Of a stretch of DNA of 64,000 bases, positions 10,694 to 22,466 are shown in pieces. Positions within the stretch are counted from its first letter, which is position 1; every line of letters starts with the position of its first letter. Below the pieces are notes generated by a model, which ran no database searches, was not told the origin of the DNA, and saw nothing but the letters and a program-made list of their open reading frames with translations. The DNA lies in the NCBI GenBank assembly GCA_003833135.1, contig QZLH01000343.1, positions 19,841 to 83,840 on the forward strand, read 5' to 3'. The position numbers and the translations under genes are program-made. The DNA is from Oehlia diaphana. Its lineage: Eukaryota > Glomeromycota > Glomeromycetes > Glomerales > Glomeraceae.

Positions 10694-12731
10694 ATGAGTT
10701 CAATGTTAATAATGTTATCAGATAATAATTCAAATACTATAGCAACATCGACGATAATAAATCAAATAAATGTAGTGAATGAGGAATCTAAAAATGTGGA
10801 GGAACAGAAAAGTTTATTGAACAAATTTCCACCTCCCCCGAAGACTACGTTCCCCTCGAAGATAACAACAACGCCAACGTCAACATTGGGTGTTAATAAC
10901 AAAGATGAATATTATGATGTTTTAATTAGAGTAGGGGAACAACCTGATGTGAAAAAATTTCAAGCAAATTCAAAAACATTAATTTCTAAATGCAATTATT
11001 TTTGTACTGCATTATCGAGCAATTGGGCAAGAAAAGAAAATGATATTTTCATAATTGAAAAGCCAAACATTAAACCAAAAGTTTTTGAAATAGTTTTGAG
11101 GTAAATTAATAATTTTCGTTTTCAATTCATTTAATTCGTTTTATGATTAACTTTTTTTATTCCTTAGATATATTTGTTCGGGAACAATTGATTGGAATAT
11201 ATTAGAAGGAGAAGACTTTCTTGGTATTTGGTTAGCGGCGGATGAATTTATGTTGGACGATTTAGAAAAACAAGTTCGAGAATTATTTGAAAAAAAATCA
11301 GAAAAGTTGAAATCAAATTTTATATCAATAGTAAAATTGGTATATCAAAATGATGTATTGGAAAGATTTCGATCCAATTGTGTAGATATTATTAATACAA
11401 CAACGTGGTTTCAAGATTGTCATAATTTCAACACATTAGATGAATCAATTTTTCAGAATTTATTATCAGAAGAAGAAAATTTTGTGCATGATGGAGTAAT
11501 ATGGAATTTACTAATTTTATGGGCATGTTCAAAAAATCCAATTATAAATACAAATAAAGTAATGGAATGGTCGGACAAAGATTTTGAATTACTTAAGAGT
11601 AGAATCGAACATTTTATACCCTATATCAGATTTTCGTTGATTTCACGTAATGATTATTATAATCATGTTTTACCTTATAGACGTATTTTGCCGGCTGATA
11701 CAACAAATAATGCAGCTCTGCAATATTATTTTTATTGTTTGGATGAAGAAGGAAACCCGAAACCTGATGTTTTGCGTCCGCATGTTATCTTGAGTGATTC
11801 TAATATTATAAATCATACTCATGTTGCCATGATTGGAAGATGGATTGATACTGGAAGAGAAAAAGAAAATTGTACGCAAGATTCCTGTTCGAATTCTGTT
11901 ATAAGTGTTGATGATAATTTAAGCTTAAATGAAGATCAAGAAATTCCTCCTTGCAACATAACGTCAACTGAAACAACAAAGAATTCACATTCTCGTAATG
12001 AAGAAAAAGGGTCAATGAAAATTTCGTGGAAACAATCTTCTCCATTGAAAAAATTGTGGACTTTACGTAAGAACAGGCGACCTGTTTATCCAAACGATTC
12101 TTCCTCGACGACGACTCCGTCAACAACTAAGAAAGAAAATAATAACGAGAGATTACACGTGTTTTCAAGTTCAGATACAAAAAGTATTTCATCAAGAACA
12201 CCCCTTTTAAAAAATTCACCAACATCTTCAATTTGTTATTCGTCACCACAAGCATTCACTTATAATTTTAAATTAATTTATCGTGGTAGTAGAGATGGAT
12301 TTGATATAGAATCTTATAATGATAAATGCTCAGAACAAGGGGCTACGGTAGTTGTAACTACGATGAGTCATTCTAAAATTATTTTAGGAGGATATTATCC
12401 GGTAAATACTAAATCAGAATATCCGTATGAAGTAACAGTTTGTAGCCCAGATGCTTTTATATTTTCATTCGGTGAAGGAGATAATCCTGAAGAAGATGCT
12501 ATTTTAAGTAGGGTATTAAAACAATATTCTCAGTTTGCTATTTGTAGAACCGTTCAAGGACCTGGATTTGGTAATTATGATTTAGGTATTAGATTAGAAT
12601 ATAAAAATCTTCCTAAAAAAATTGTTTGTAATCAAAAATATTATGAAAAAAAAATTATTGTACCAAATGAATCAAATGAATTTACCTTTGATGATATTGA
12701 AGTATTTAAAATCATTAAAGAGGAAGTTTAA
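10694..12731 (+). CDS. BTB-TLDc domain protein
   Basis: Probable Cullin-3 ubiquitin-ligase adaptor, with a TLDc domain of a kind linked to oxidative-stress protection and V-ATPase binding. Two exons, 10694-11100 and 11168-12731, joined by a 67-bp GT-AG intron (AG|A restores Arg), give about 656 aa. After a disordered 70-residue leader, the BTB fold starts at YDVLIRVGEQPDVKKF and continues past the intron into YICSGTIDW. A BACK-like helical region follows. TLDc begins at NHTHVAMIGRWID, is interrupted by a Ser/Thr/Lys-rich insert of about 115 residues, and resumes with FKLIYRGSRDGFD, ILGGYYP and FSFGEGDN. The two TLDc halves keep the normal order. BTB-TLDc families are greatly expanded in Glomeromycotina. 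It is convergent with the MATH-BTB gene 336 bp downstream. Substrate unknown. Confidence 0.9.
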
Positions 12732-13067
12732 GTGGGAATTATCTCAGAGAAGAAATCATACTAAATATAAGAGAATTTTTTTAATCTTCCAAATTGCATT
12801 AAAATAAATAAGTTGCTGTATATAAATAGTTTAATGCAAAACCAATTAAATTAGACAAGCGTTTTTTTTTTTATTGTATTTTACTTTGTAAACTTGTAAT
12901 TTTATTCTTTTAAAAGAAATAAATGGGTATTATTTTAAGATATATTCATTTATCCATATTGAGTTAAAAAGTGTCGATAAACTTTTTATTTTCCCAAATT
13001 TGGTTTAATTGTTTAATCCTCTCAATTTTTTTGATAATCTGTACATACTTATTTAATGAGTCCATTC
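12732..13067. other. Convergent 3' flanks of BTB-TLDc and MATH-BTB genes
   Basis: 336 bp between two stop codons on opposite strands. AT-rich with a T run near 12865; AATAAA-like sites at 12800-12925 could serve polyadenylation. No gene is seen. Confidence 0.5.
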
Positions 13068-13628
13068 TTAGGAATCTGGTACCAATTTAAGTAATAATTC
13101 GGCAAAAACTTCACCAGCACTCGGATAATTAGATTGATTGGATTTGATATTTTTAAATGTATCAGTTTTTCTAACAAAATTAAATCTATTTACAACATAA
13201 TCTAAAACACATTCTTTTAGATCAGGCCAATTTGTCGCCACACTAAATAATATTTCAGCAGCTCTATCATCAGTTAAAGATTCCCAAATAATTTGCATGG
13301 CCCTATAACGTAAATCATCTATAAGGTATTTATCTGCTATACTAAATATTTCAATAGCATAACTTAATTGATCTTTACCATTATTTTTCGTAAATGGTGT
13401 TTGATCCGTATACAAAAATACTAACATATCTTTAAATATTTCAAAATTACAATCTGTTATAAAAATTTTATATTTCGTATAAGAATTTGGTGAAGATATT
13501 GTTTCTGAATCCAACGTTATTGAAGGAACCGGAGATATTGGTGGTTTAATATCATGATTAAATAAAATATCCTCAGGTGTCACTTCTTCAATCGTTGTAT
13601 CTGTTACAGTTGTTGCTGTTGTTGCTAC

Positions 13629-13711
<83 letters not shown>

Positions 13712-14648
13712 TTGAATTAGGCTTTGAAACTTCACACCAATCTCCTTGGAACATATCTTTAAAATATTGAGATCGATTTGAAAGAATTTTACTTGAAGCG
13801 TATAAAGTATGCCCTTCTACATTAAACTGTACATCAGACCCTGTCGGTAACTCTAATTGTTCTTCCCATGCTATTTTTAACGTATTTGGATATGATTCAT
13901 TCGGCATTAATGTGATCTCACTTTGTTGTAATGGAATTGTTTCAAATTCTACCCCAAATGTTATTCGGTCCGTTAAATATATTCTTTGCACAAAATTTCC
14001 CCACCCTAATAAAATAAGAAAGGAGAAATAAGTAAAAAAAAAAAAAAAAAATGTAAAACTTTAAACTTTTTAATAAAATACTAATATTATAATATTCATT
14101 GAAAGAATGAAAAATCATAATTACCTTGACCAGGCCATCGATTACGAAATGACTTTATATTAACTAATTTTTTTTCGATAAGTCGGTTCGAGTCACTATC
14201 TTTTACAAACAAAAGTGCTTTTGTTACATGTAATCTTTCATTTGATAATCGACCTGATTTTTGTTCATCAGGATTTCTAATCCAAAATAATGCTAATGAG
14301 CAATAATCTGGATATTCACTACACAACTTTGAAACGTTCAAAAAAGATTTTGATTAAAAAAAGAGCATAAAAAAAAATGTATATATATAATATTATTTAT
14401 AATTTTGGACAAACACATACTGGTGTGAACTTCAATTGCCAAAAGGTATCAGTATGAGTAGAAAATGGCGGACTAAATATTGACTGACTACTATTAAAAA
14501 TTCCTGAATATGAATATTGAAAACACATTGTTACTTTATTTTGACTTGTTGGTTCTGGTGGCATAATTGATGACGAATTATAAATTGGTGCCGTTTGCAT
14601 TTGTGTAGTTGTTATCGGTGTAATTGGCGTTCTTCTTAAGGTTGCCAT
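13068..14648 (-). CDS. MATH-BTB domain protein with poly-Ser tract (SPOP-like adaptor)
   Basis: Probable Cullin-3 ligase substrate adaptor. Three exons by splice signals, 14421-14648, 14125-14326 and 13068-14005, give about 455 aa. The MATH domain starts in exon 1 (FQYSYSGIF, SPPFSTHTDTFWQLKFTP), runs through exon 2 (YCSLALFWIRNPDE) and ends in exon 3 (GWGNFVQRIYL). The BTB domain follows: FNVEGHTLYASSKILSNRS, YFKDMFQGDW, then after a long run of Ser, CNFEIFKDMLVFLYTDQ and helices ending near residue 455. The order MATH then BTB matches SPOP-type proteins. The Ser run is encoded by a pure ATC/GAT trinucleotide repeat placed inside the BTB domain, in the loop before the last strand-helix unit, so repeat length may alter or be tolerated by the fold. 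The exon 2 acceptor (CAAAG) is the least certain border. Confidence 0.85.
13629..13708. repeat. GAT trinucleotide microsatellite in MATH-BTB gene
   Basis: About 26 nearly pure GAT units; read on the minus strand they encode a run of serines. Being in frame, unit gains or losses would change only Ser number. Such a pure tract is expected to be length-polymorphic between isolates or nuclei. Confidence 0.9.
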
Positions 14649-16251
14649 TATAAAAAAAAAAAAAAATTCAATTTTAAATTTTTCTTTCGTTGAGGGAAAA
14701 AAAAAATTGTTAATATGTTCTGTGATACGATCTTTTTATCCATCGTAATGTGGATCACATGAAAATTTATAGATTGTTATGAATTATTCAAATTTATATT
14801 TTGTAAAACAATTGTGAAGATAAAAATCACTTCACTGCAACATCTGCAAATGCGATAGAAATAAGGGATGCAGCATTATGATTATCTTTCTCTAATAGAA
14901 TTGCGATATGAATAAGTTACCATTTAAGGAATAAAGGCCCAGATGTAAGTGATTTATCTAGTAATTATATCCTTCAAACTAAAAATATATAAATTAATCT
15001 GCGAATTCCACTCATTATTGATATTAAGACGACTGAAAAGTATTGAGTATTGTAACCTGTCAATAGATCGTAATGATAAATGCCAATGGAGAAAGATTAA
15101 CTTTAGATTTACTTGTATACATACATGTATTGTACTTGTACTATACAAGTTATATATTGCAAATAATTAAAGTTTAAATATTTGCAACATTTGCAATAAA
15201 TATTAAATATTATCAATTGCAAATCAATATTTATTAATTTATAAATTAAAAATAATACAAAGATCATATTTTTATACAAATATTTTTATACAAATAATTT
15301 TATACAAATAATTTTATATAATTATAATTTAAAGAATTATATAAAATTTTATTACTTTAAAAATTACAGTATTTAATATATTTAAATTATAAATTTTTAA
15401 AATAGTAAAACTTATTGCTAATAAAATCAAAATATTTTTCTTTAAATTGCTAATTGCTAATAAAATTGAAATAGTTTTTTTTTTAAAAAAAACTTATTGC
15501 TAATAAAATTGAAACAGGTTTCTTTTTTTTTGCTATAATAATGATTTAATTATACTTTAAATATGAATTTGTAACATTAAATTAATATAATATATTATAC
15601 TGGAATATTTGTAATAAAAGTAATTAATTTTAACCTATAATTTTGGTAATGACTTTTTTTATTTTATTATCCCTAATACAGTAAATAATATTATTATTTG
15701 TAAAAATTAACATAACAGATAAAATACAAAAAAATATTATAAAAAAAAAAAATTACTAAATTAATTTTATATTTAAAATATTAGAGATAATTAGTTTATA
15801 AATATAGAATTTATTGTAATAAATTAGATTTATCAATTATTCTTTAATAAAAAACAAAATTGTATAATAAATATTAGATAATAAAAAAAATCCATATAAA
15901 AATAAAATTTTTTAATCAAAAAATTGCTTCAAAATTAACTAGCTGCTTTATTTTTATTTTTTTATAGTACTTTTAATTATATGTACTATTTTAATAGTTG
16001 TTTTTTGGTTTATTTAGCAGTAAATATTGTTATAATTGGCTATTTAGGAAGTGTGATTGTCAACATGTGTTAGCACAAAACAACTGATGATTTTGGCGGC
16101 AGAAAATTAATATTTAAGTGTACATCATTAACTTTGAAAGGAAGAAAACCAAAACCATGCATTATAAAATTTAGACAACAATAAGTTATAATTTATTTTT
16201 GACTCAAAAAACGATCAAATGTAAAATATTACAATTAATTTGCTCGTTATC
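14649..16251. other. Intergenic AT-rich DNA, no gene seen
   Basis: About 1.6 kb holding the MATH-BTB upstream region and the 3' flank of the pore-former gene. Open frames on both strands around 14950-15170 overlap each other and lack any domain. Short direct repeats occur at 15280-15330 (TTTTATACAAATAATTT) and 15405-15520 (CTTATTGCTAATAAAATTGA). Confidence 0.6.
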
Positions 16252-17721
16252 TTAACCAAGGTAAACTCTGTTTCTTCTGTTGGCAAAATAAGTCCACAAT
16301 TTGTAAACAAGTAAGGCCAATAAAGCAAAAATGGAGAAAATCATCATGAGATAAATTGCGAAATAAATCATGACTGAGACCTCAGAAAACGGGTTATGGT
16401 CAGAGTAATTAGGAGGGTTTGGATAAGCAGGAGAATTAGGAGAGTTAGGAACGTTGGGATCGGGATTAGAAGGATTAGAAGGGTCAGTAGGATTAGGAAG
16501 ATTAGGAGGACTCGGAGGATTGCTCGGATAATTCTTTATAGGAATTGCTTTAATTAACGCATTAAATCCGTAACCATCTATTTTCAAATTACCGTTTGTA
16601 GTGATAATAAGAGAATTTCCTTCTTCAGCTACAACTTTAGCATCGTAATATTCCTTTTGAAGATAATATCTAAGTGCGTTAGCATCAACGTCGGTCATTG
16701 GAACAATCCTTCCATATTCGTCCAATCTATCAGCTTTGCCAGTGACTCGAATTTTGGCTTTAAATGGTATGTCAATGCTAATCTTATCTACCGAACTATT
16801 AACCATTATTGAGGTAAGAGGTGGTGTTTCAACTTTCTGTCGAATACGATATGAAACTAATTCTTTCACGGATTTCTTGTATTCCTCCTCATGAGTTGAA
16901 TTGAACTCATTTTTAATTCCACCATGGAATCCTGTATTTAGTCCTAAAATCCCGAAAATGGTTCTACCAATATCAAATGATACACCAATATTCTTTGTAA
17001 CTTTAAATGATTCCGACTTTCTGATTTTTAAAGTATAACTACTTGATTTTTTTTCAGTTTTATCAACTGTTTGTGTTATTGTTCCATTTGTCGGATTGTT
17101 AATTACAAGACTACCGCTTAAAAGGTTGGTGCGTGTCTTGTAACGATCAAGTTTTTGTTTTAGATCAGGAGGATATTCAAAGTCCATTACTACCGCGTTT
17201 AATTTATAATTACTGGGTTCAAAGGACCAATGTTGATAAATATTGTTCTCAGAATTATTTTCATAAGAACTGATATAAACTTCTTGACCATTGCTATCTA
17301 AATTCCGAGATTCAGAATTTACATGAACAATATTATACGTATCATTATTAACCTTTTTAATCGCCCAGCGTTGATATGGATTAGACACAGAATTATCTCC
17401 TGGGTTACTGGCATATGTTTCTTGTCCATTACCGTCTAAATTCATATTTGATACTGCGCTTACAATGTTATATTCATTTTCGTTTGCCTTTCGCAATGAC
17501 CAGTATTGGTACGGGTTAAATGAAGAACTGACATGTATATTGTTACTATTGCTATCCAAATTCAAACCAGACTTCAAATGCACAATTTTATATGTAATTC
17601 CTTCAACCAAGTTAAAGTCTTGAGTAGAATCGGAATTTATGATAACCCTATTATTAGGGATTAAAGCACAGTATGTATGAGTTATAAAAAGGAACGGCAG
17701 AAAATAAGTTTTAATTTTCAT
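16252..17721 (-). CDS. Secreted lectin (beta-trefoil) + aerolysin-like pore-forming protein with C-terminal TM anchor
   Basis: Intronless, 489 aa. Residues 1-19 form a signal peptide (hydrophobic core after MKIKTY). Residues about 25-170 contain three repeats ending QYWSL (72), QRWAI (117) and QHWSF (163) with intervening NLD-NGQ motifs, a ricin-B/beta-trefoil lectin pattern for glycan binding. Residues about 180-395 resemble the aerolysin/ETX-MTX2 pore module: Ser/Thr-rich strands, an amphipathic loop around 243-275, then DIPFKAKIRVTG. A Pro/Asn/Ser-rich linker (400-440) leads to one hydrophobic helix (449-475) and a short basic tail (NRRNR). Lectin plus aerolysin modules are known in fungi, for example the Laetiporus lectin LSL; a C-terminal membrane anchor after a Pro-rich stalk is unusual. 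The anchor should hold the lectin and pore module outside the cell or in the secretory lumen. Target and activity are unknown. The gene stands alone with no partner nearby. Confidence 0.8.
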   Translation of the reverse strand: MKIKTYFLPFLFITHTYCALIPNNRVIINSDSTQDFNLVEGITYKIVHLKSGLNLDSNSNNIHVSSSFNPYQYWSLRKANENEYNIVSAVSNMNLDGNGQETYASNPGDNSVSNPYQRWAIKKVNNDTYNIVHVNSESRNLDSNGQEVYISSYENNSENNIYQHWSFEPSNYKLNAVVMDFEYPPDLKQKLDRYKTRTNLLSGSLVINNPTNGTITQTVDKTEKKSSSYTLKIRKSESFKVTKNIGVSFDIGRTIFGILGLNTGFHGGIKNEFNSTHEEEYKKSVKELVSYRIRQKVETPPLTSIMVNSSVDKISIDIPFKAKIRVTGKADRLDEYGRIVPMTDVDANALRYYLQKEYYDAKVVAEEGNSLIITTNGNLKIDGYGFNALIKAIPIKNYPSNPPSPPNLPNPTDPSNPSNPDPNVPNSPNSPAYPNPPNYSDHNPFSEVSVMIYFAIYLMMIFSIFALLALLVYKLWTYFANRRNRVYLG

Positions 17722-17920
17722 GATTTTAAATTATCACAAGCGAACAAAAAAAAAAGAAGAAAATAGCTTGTGTCTATCAAATTTATGTAAAAAAATTTTA
17801 ATGGACCCTATTGTTTACCTCTGCAGTTTATGCTTTTTTAAAATTTTAATTGTACCAATTATGTAAAATGTTTCAATAAAAAACCTTATTCACTTTCCCA
17901 TTAGCCTTATTAATATGCAT

Positions 17921-17930
17921 ATGACGTCAT
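17921..17930. promoter_or_regulatory. Perfect CRE-type palindrome upstream of the pore-former gene
   Basis: ATGACGTCAT lies 200 bp upstream of the start of the lectin/aerolysin-like gene. The core TGACGTCA is the classical cAMP-response/ATF-CREB bZIP site. It is an isolated perfect palindrome in otherwise AT-rich DNA. Function is inferred from position only. Confidence 0.45.
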
Positions 17931-20403
17931 TGTTTGGTTTTGTTCGGTCAATTAGGAATCTTTTTCAGTTATAAAAACCAAATGTAACCTCACGTATTTT
18001 ATGATTTCATATGAATTTTTGTACAATCAACGTTTAATTAACCAACATAAACATAATTGGTTTAAAAGTTGTTTTGTTAAATAAAATTTTTTTTTAGATA
18101 TAATATTAAGCAATTAGAAACTTAATTTGTTATTTAATTAATACCTATTTATTTAGTTTTCAATAATAATTCAACAAATTACATTAATATGATTATAAAG
18201 ATAAAAAGTATTTAAATTATAGGATTGTTATTAATTTATTTGTGTAATAAAAAACAAAAATTTATATATTATATATATTATAAATTATAATTATAGTACT
18301 TTATTATAATTAATATAAATATTATTTAATAATAACAATAATTTAATTTAATGGATTCTATTATTAACCCTTTAGGTTAATTAACTAATCCATTAGACCA
18401 TAATCTTAACTCTATCTAATTCTAATTCTAATTTTAATACTAATTTTCAAATTTTATCATAAAATTTATATACTTAAGTATTATTATCATATAATTATAA
18501 ATAGATATTTCTAAATTAATTTTATATTATATAAGATTTTATCTATTTATACAACCTTTAGTAAAATACAGTATTAATAATAATATAATATTTTACTTTA
18601 AATCACTAAGATGATTATTACCATTAGCCAGAATTATCAATTTTTACCAGTACTATATTTTTTTAATGCTGGTTGATCATCATAATTTCAGTCACCAGTG
18701 ATCATCACCTTTGGTAATAGTTAGAAAAATTCATATTTATAATACTTATTAATAAAATATTATAATAATTAATGTTATTTTAAAGATGAAATTATAATAT
18801 ATAATATTAATACTATATATTTACAGCAAATATATATATACATTAAATAATAATATAATTTTATAATATTTTTATAATATTTTTATATATAATAAATATA
18901 AATAAAAAAATTTTTAAAAATATTAAAATTTAATACTTTATTAAACCAGATTTTTTATTCATTTTAATTAATAGATTTTATAATTTATCACACCTGTGAT
19001 GTATTATACTCTTTTTATTGCCTGTATTACACTCTTTTTTGTTTTAATGTATTTTAATTTTGTCTGGAATTACATAATCTTGCCTAGGGTATTTAGGATA
19101 TAATGTATCATAGGTGTAATAAAAAATAAGACCCCTTAATTATAATTACTTTTATAAAAAATTTATTCCATATTTTTTATTTTATGATATTCTTATAAAT
19201 ATATTATATTTATAAAATTCATAACTTTAAAATATAAAAATTATTTAAGTTGCTTAAATTTTTGGTTATTTTTCATAAATATATCATATATTCATATTTA
19301 TAAAATTTTTATAGAAATTACAAATAAAATTATACTTATTTCCAAATGATTCTAATAGTGTAAATATAATTTACAACTAATTATATTTACATATATTGAT
19401 TGCAAAATACTAAATAGTGGTATTTATTATATATTATAAAACATTTTTTCAAAATGATTGTTCAGTATAGTAAAGATTATAATAACTTAAAATATATTCT
19501 GAATTATAAGATTTTTATTATATAATTCATGTGATAAAATTAACAATTTTCTCTTTAATATAGTGGCTGTTATTATATAAGTAACAATAATATTATGTAA
19601 TGTTTATAAATCATAAAAAGAAGAATTGACTGATAAAATGATGAAGTAACATGTGCTGCACATTTTATCTAAAGTTTAATAAGAATTTTAGGTAATATTA
19701 TGGATTAAAATTTCATAATTTTAATAAAATTTTGCCAAGTTTCACATCATATAAGTATTTTTATAATCACCATTTTTTTTTTTGGTCCCGAGAGGTGTGA
19801 CTATATAGGGGGTCAACAAGAATACTATAAAAAAAATAAAGTTACGCAATATAAATAAATGTTGATTGGTAGAAAATATACCCTTTTACCAAAAAACATC
19901 TTTTTGCAATTTTTTTCATTAAACTTGTTTGTAATACAAAAAGTAACGCATAAAAGGTGCTAAACTATAAAAAAAAGACGTATAGCTTTATCCGATATAT
20001 GAAATAATAACGAGCATTTCTTTTGATTATTCGAATTTAGAAAGATAATAATAAATTTTTTAATGAACAGAATCATTACATATAGCTTACGTAATTAAGT
20101 TTATCCGCAGTCATCAGAACCGGGACCGGGATCGGTAGTCCGAATCTTTATCATACAATGCGGAACAGCGGAACAGCTTCATATTACATCGTCACGTGGT
20201 TACCCAACATGGTCACATTTTAACGTTAAATAGCTATTTATAATAACAACAATGATGTTAATTAATAAGTATACATGAAGAACATTCTGTATTAGATATA
20301 TCGAATGTATAACAAAAACAAATATAAATAATAAAGATCTTTCATTTTATTCAATTTTTCTTTTTTTTAAAAAAATTAAAATTCGTTGCTGCATCGCATA
20401 ATA
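17931..20403. other. Intergenic AT-rich DNA upstream of permease A
   Basis: No gene is seen. It contains one clear MITE-like element (18985-19122), a weaker inverted-repeat stretch at about 18600-18720 (ATTACCATTAGCC ... TTTGGTAAT), and a less AT-rich patch at 20105-20215 (CCGGGACCGGGATCGG, GTCACGTGGTT) that may include the permease A promoter. Confidence 0.55.
18985..19122. mobile_element. MITE-like element with about 24-bp inverted termini
   Basis: The left end starts TTATCACACCTGTGATG and the right end finishes CATCATAGGTGTAATAA-like sequence (19107-19122), giving inverted termini that match at about 20 of 24 positions. The 138-bp element has no coding capacity. Its ends differ from the TTGCTAAA family, so it is a second family. 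Confidence 0.6.
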
Positions 20404-22094
20404 ATGTCACGTCAGTTAGAAGTTACAGAAACAAGTTCAACAAATTCAACAAATTCAACAATTTCCAATAATGATAATAGGAATAAATTATTGGGTGTAA
20501 TTTATGGTATAGGGATGAATGTAAACGACATAATAGGAGCGGGTTCGTTAAATATTAATAACATTGGATTAAAATGTTTAGAATTAAAAGGTTTAGATAC
20601 TTATTCATTTTGTACGAATAATAGGGATATTTACAACCCCGGGAATTGTTTGGAAGCAGGTAAAATCACCATATGCTGTGATAATACTATGGATATTTGG
20701 GGGAATCGTAAGTTTTTGCGGTTCTCTCGTTTACACTGAGGTAAATAAATATTTTATAAATAATATGTATTATAATAATTTGGTTAACTTGATTATTTTA
20801 TGATTAAAAGTTTGGAATAACTCATCAAGATAGTGGTGGAGAAACAATTTATCTAGCTTCGAGCTTTCCGAAACCAAAAATGTTGGCAAGTTATCTTTTC
20901 AGTTTTATGTTTATTTTGTAAGTATTATTATCATTTCTATTCTTATATGCATATTGCAGGTCATTCGCCATATATTAATCAAATTTTTATTTAGTATAAT
21001 TCGACCTGGTATTATATGTGCAGTTTTGCAATCTGCTGCGCAATATGCTTGGTATACATTTGAAGGAAAATCCCCATTAATAGATACATCATCAAATGGT
21101 TGGAGTAACGAACTTAAACCTTATTGGTACTTGAATTTATGACACTTCAATTCACTGTAATTTATAAGTTTTTAACAATTTTCTATTTTGTAGGATATTA
21201 AAATTGATATCAGTTATGTTATTATTGTTAATAACGGGATATCATATGTTAAGTAATAGATGGGCAAATCGAGTAAATCAAACACTTGCCGTGATTAAAA
21301 TGATAACGATTATTATCATTGCGCTTAGTGGAATGTCAAAATATCATGATACTGACAATTGGAAACTAACTTTAGAGAGTCCAGATTCAAAATTTTCAGT
21401 TTTAACTCCTTATTCTGTGGCGATAATTGAAGTTTTTTTCAGTTATAATGGCTGGAATAACTTGAATTACTCATTAGATGAATTTCGGAATCCCGAAAAG
21501 AAGTTGCGGATGAGTAATAGCTACAGCGTCGGAATAGTAGCTATATTATGTAAGTCTCATGAAATTTTTTTTTCAAATCTTTTACTCTTTTTTTTTTTTA
21601 TAATTTTTAATTGTTTCTGTTATAGATTTGATGGTAAATATCGCATTTATATCTGCCGTACCTCCTCAACTCGTAATCGGTACCAGTACGGAACATTTTA
21701 ATGAAACGATAGCAGCAGATTTTTTTTTTATGATATTTAATAGTGTGATTGTATCCAGAATATTGTCATTTTTTGTTGTTCTATCTGCTATTGGTACAGC
21801 AGCAACAAGTATTTGGAGTGGATCGAGAGTTATTGTATCAGCAGCAAAATCAAATTTTTTCCCAATCTTTTCGGATGAGTTAGAATCTCGGCATGACACT
21901 TTTGAAACACCGGTTAATGCTTTATTCACGCAATTTATCTGGTGTGCATTTCTAATGTTGATTGTAAGTAGCTCGGTAGTGGCAGACGTCTTCATACTGT
22001 TCACTTCCATATCGATGTTTAGTTCTTGGATATTTTACATTATTACGGGTATTGGATTATTGGTATGCACAATATAAATTTCTAACTACAGTAT

Positions 22095-22125
<31 letters not shown>

Positions 22126-22466
22126 GAGATTCTTGAACTTAACCATGACTATTTTTTTAGGTATTTCGAAAAAGTCAAGGCTATAATTCTAAATTGTTAC
22201 TTACGATAGCCAATTATTTATTTATAATTTCGGGATTTGGAATAGTAGTTTTAGCATATTTCTTCATTCCGAGACCAAACGTTTCATATTTTAATAATAT
22301 ATCTTTCATATTTATCACTTTCATAGCTTTAATTGTTGGAATGTTACTTTGGTTTGTATTATTTTATCGACCACATTTAAAAGAGAAAAGTAGAAGACGA
22401 TGGACTAATGAAATTAGTACACAAGTTAAAATTCAAATTGCTGCTACTTTGGCAGAATCTAAATAA
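20404..22466 (+). CDS. LAT/SLC7-type amino acid permease, copy A
   Basis: Probable plasma-membrane amino acid transporter of the APC superfamily. Seven exons: 20404-20542, 20625-20740, 20811-20917, 20995-21126, 21194-21549, 21626-22062 and 22161-22466, giving about 530 aa. TM1 carries the substrate-site motif IIGAGIF (GSGI in the sister copies). Later landmarks are GGETIYL, SYLFSFMFIL, YNGWNNLNYSLDEFR and WSGSRVIVSAAKSNFFP. An open frame runs by chance through the first intron, hiding it; splicing there restores the family sequence. It is the most diverged member: two extra introns early, and the introns around the YNGWN exon are absent. The C-terminal tail is short. The start is ATG at 20404; the longer frame from 20386 has no ATG start there. 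Confidence 0.85.

Noticed and set aside
20386..20739. Permease A as a truncated or frameshifted gene
   Set aside because: The apparent break disappears when two early introns are spliced; the resulting protein aligns along the whole family.
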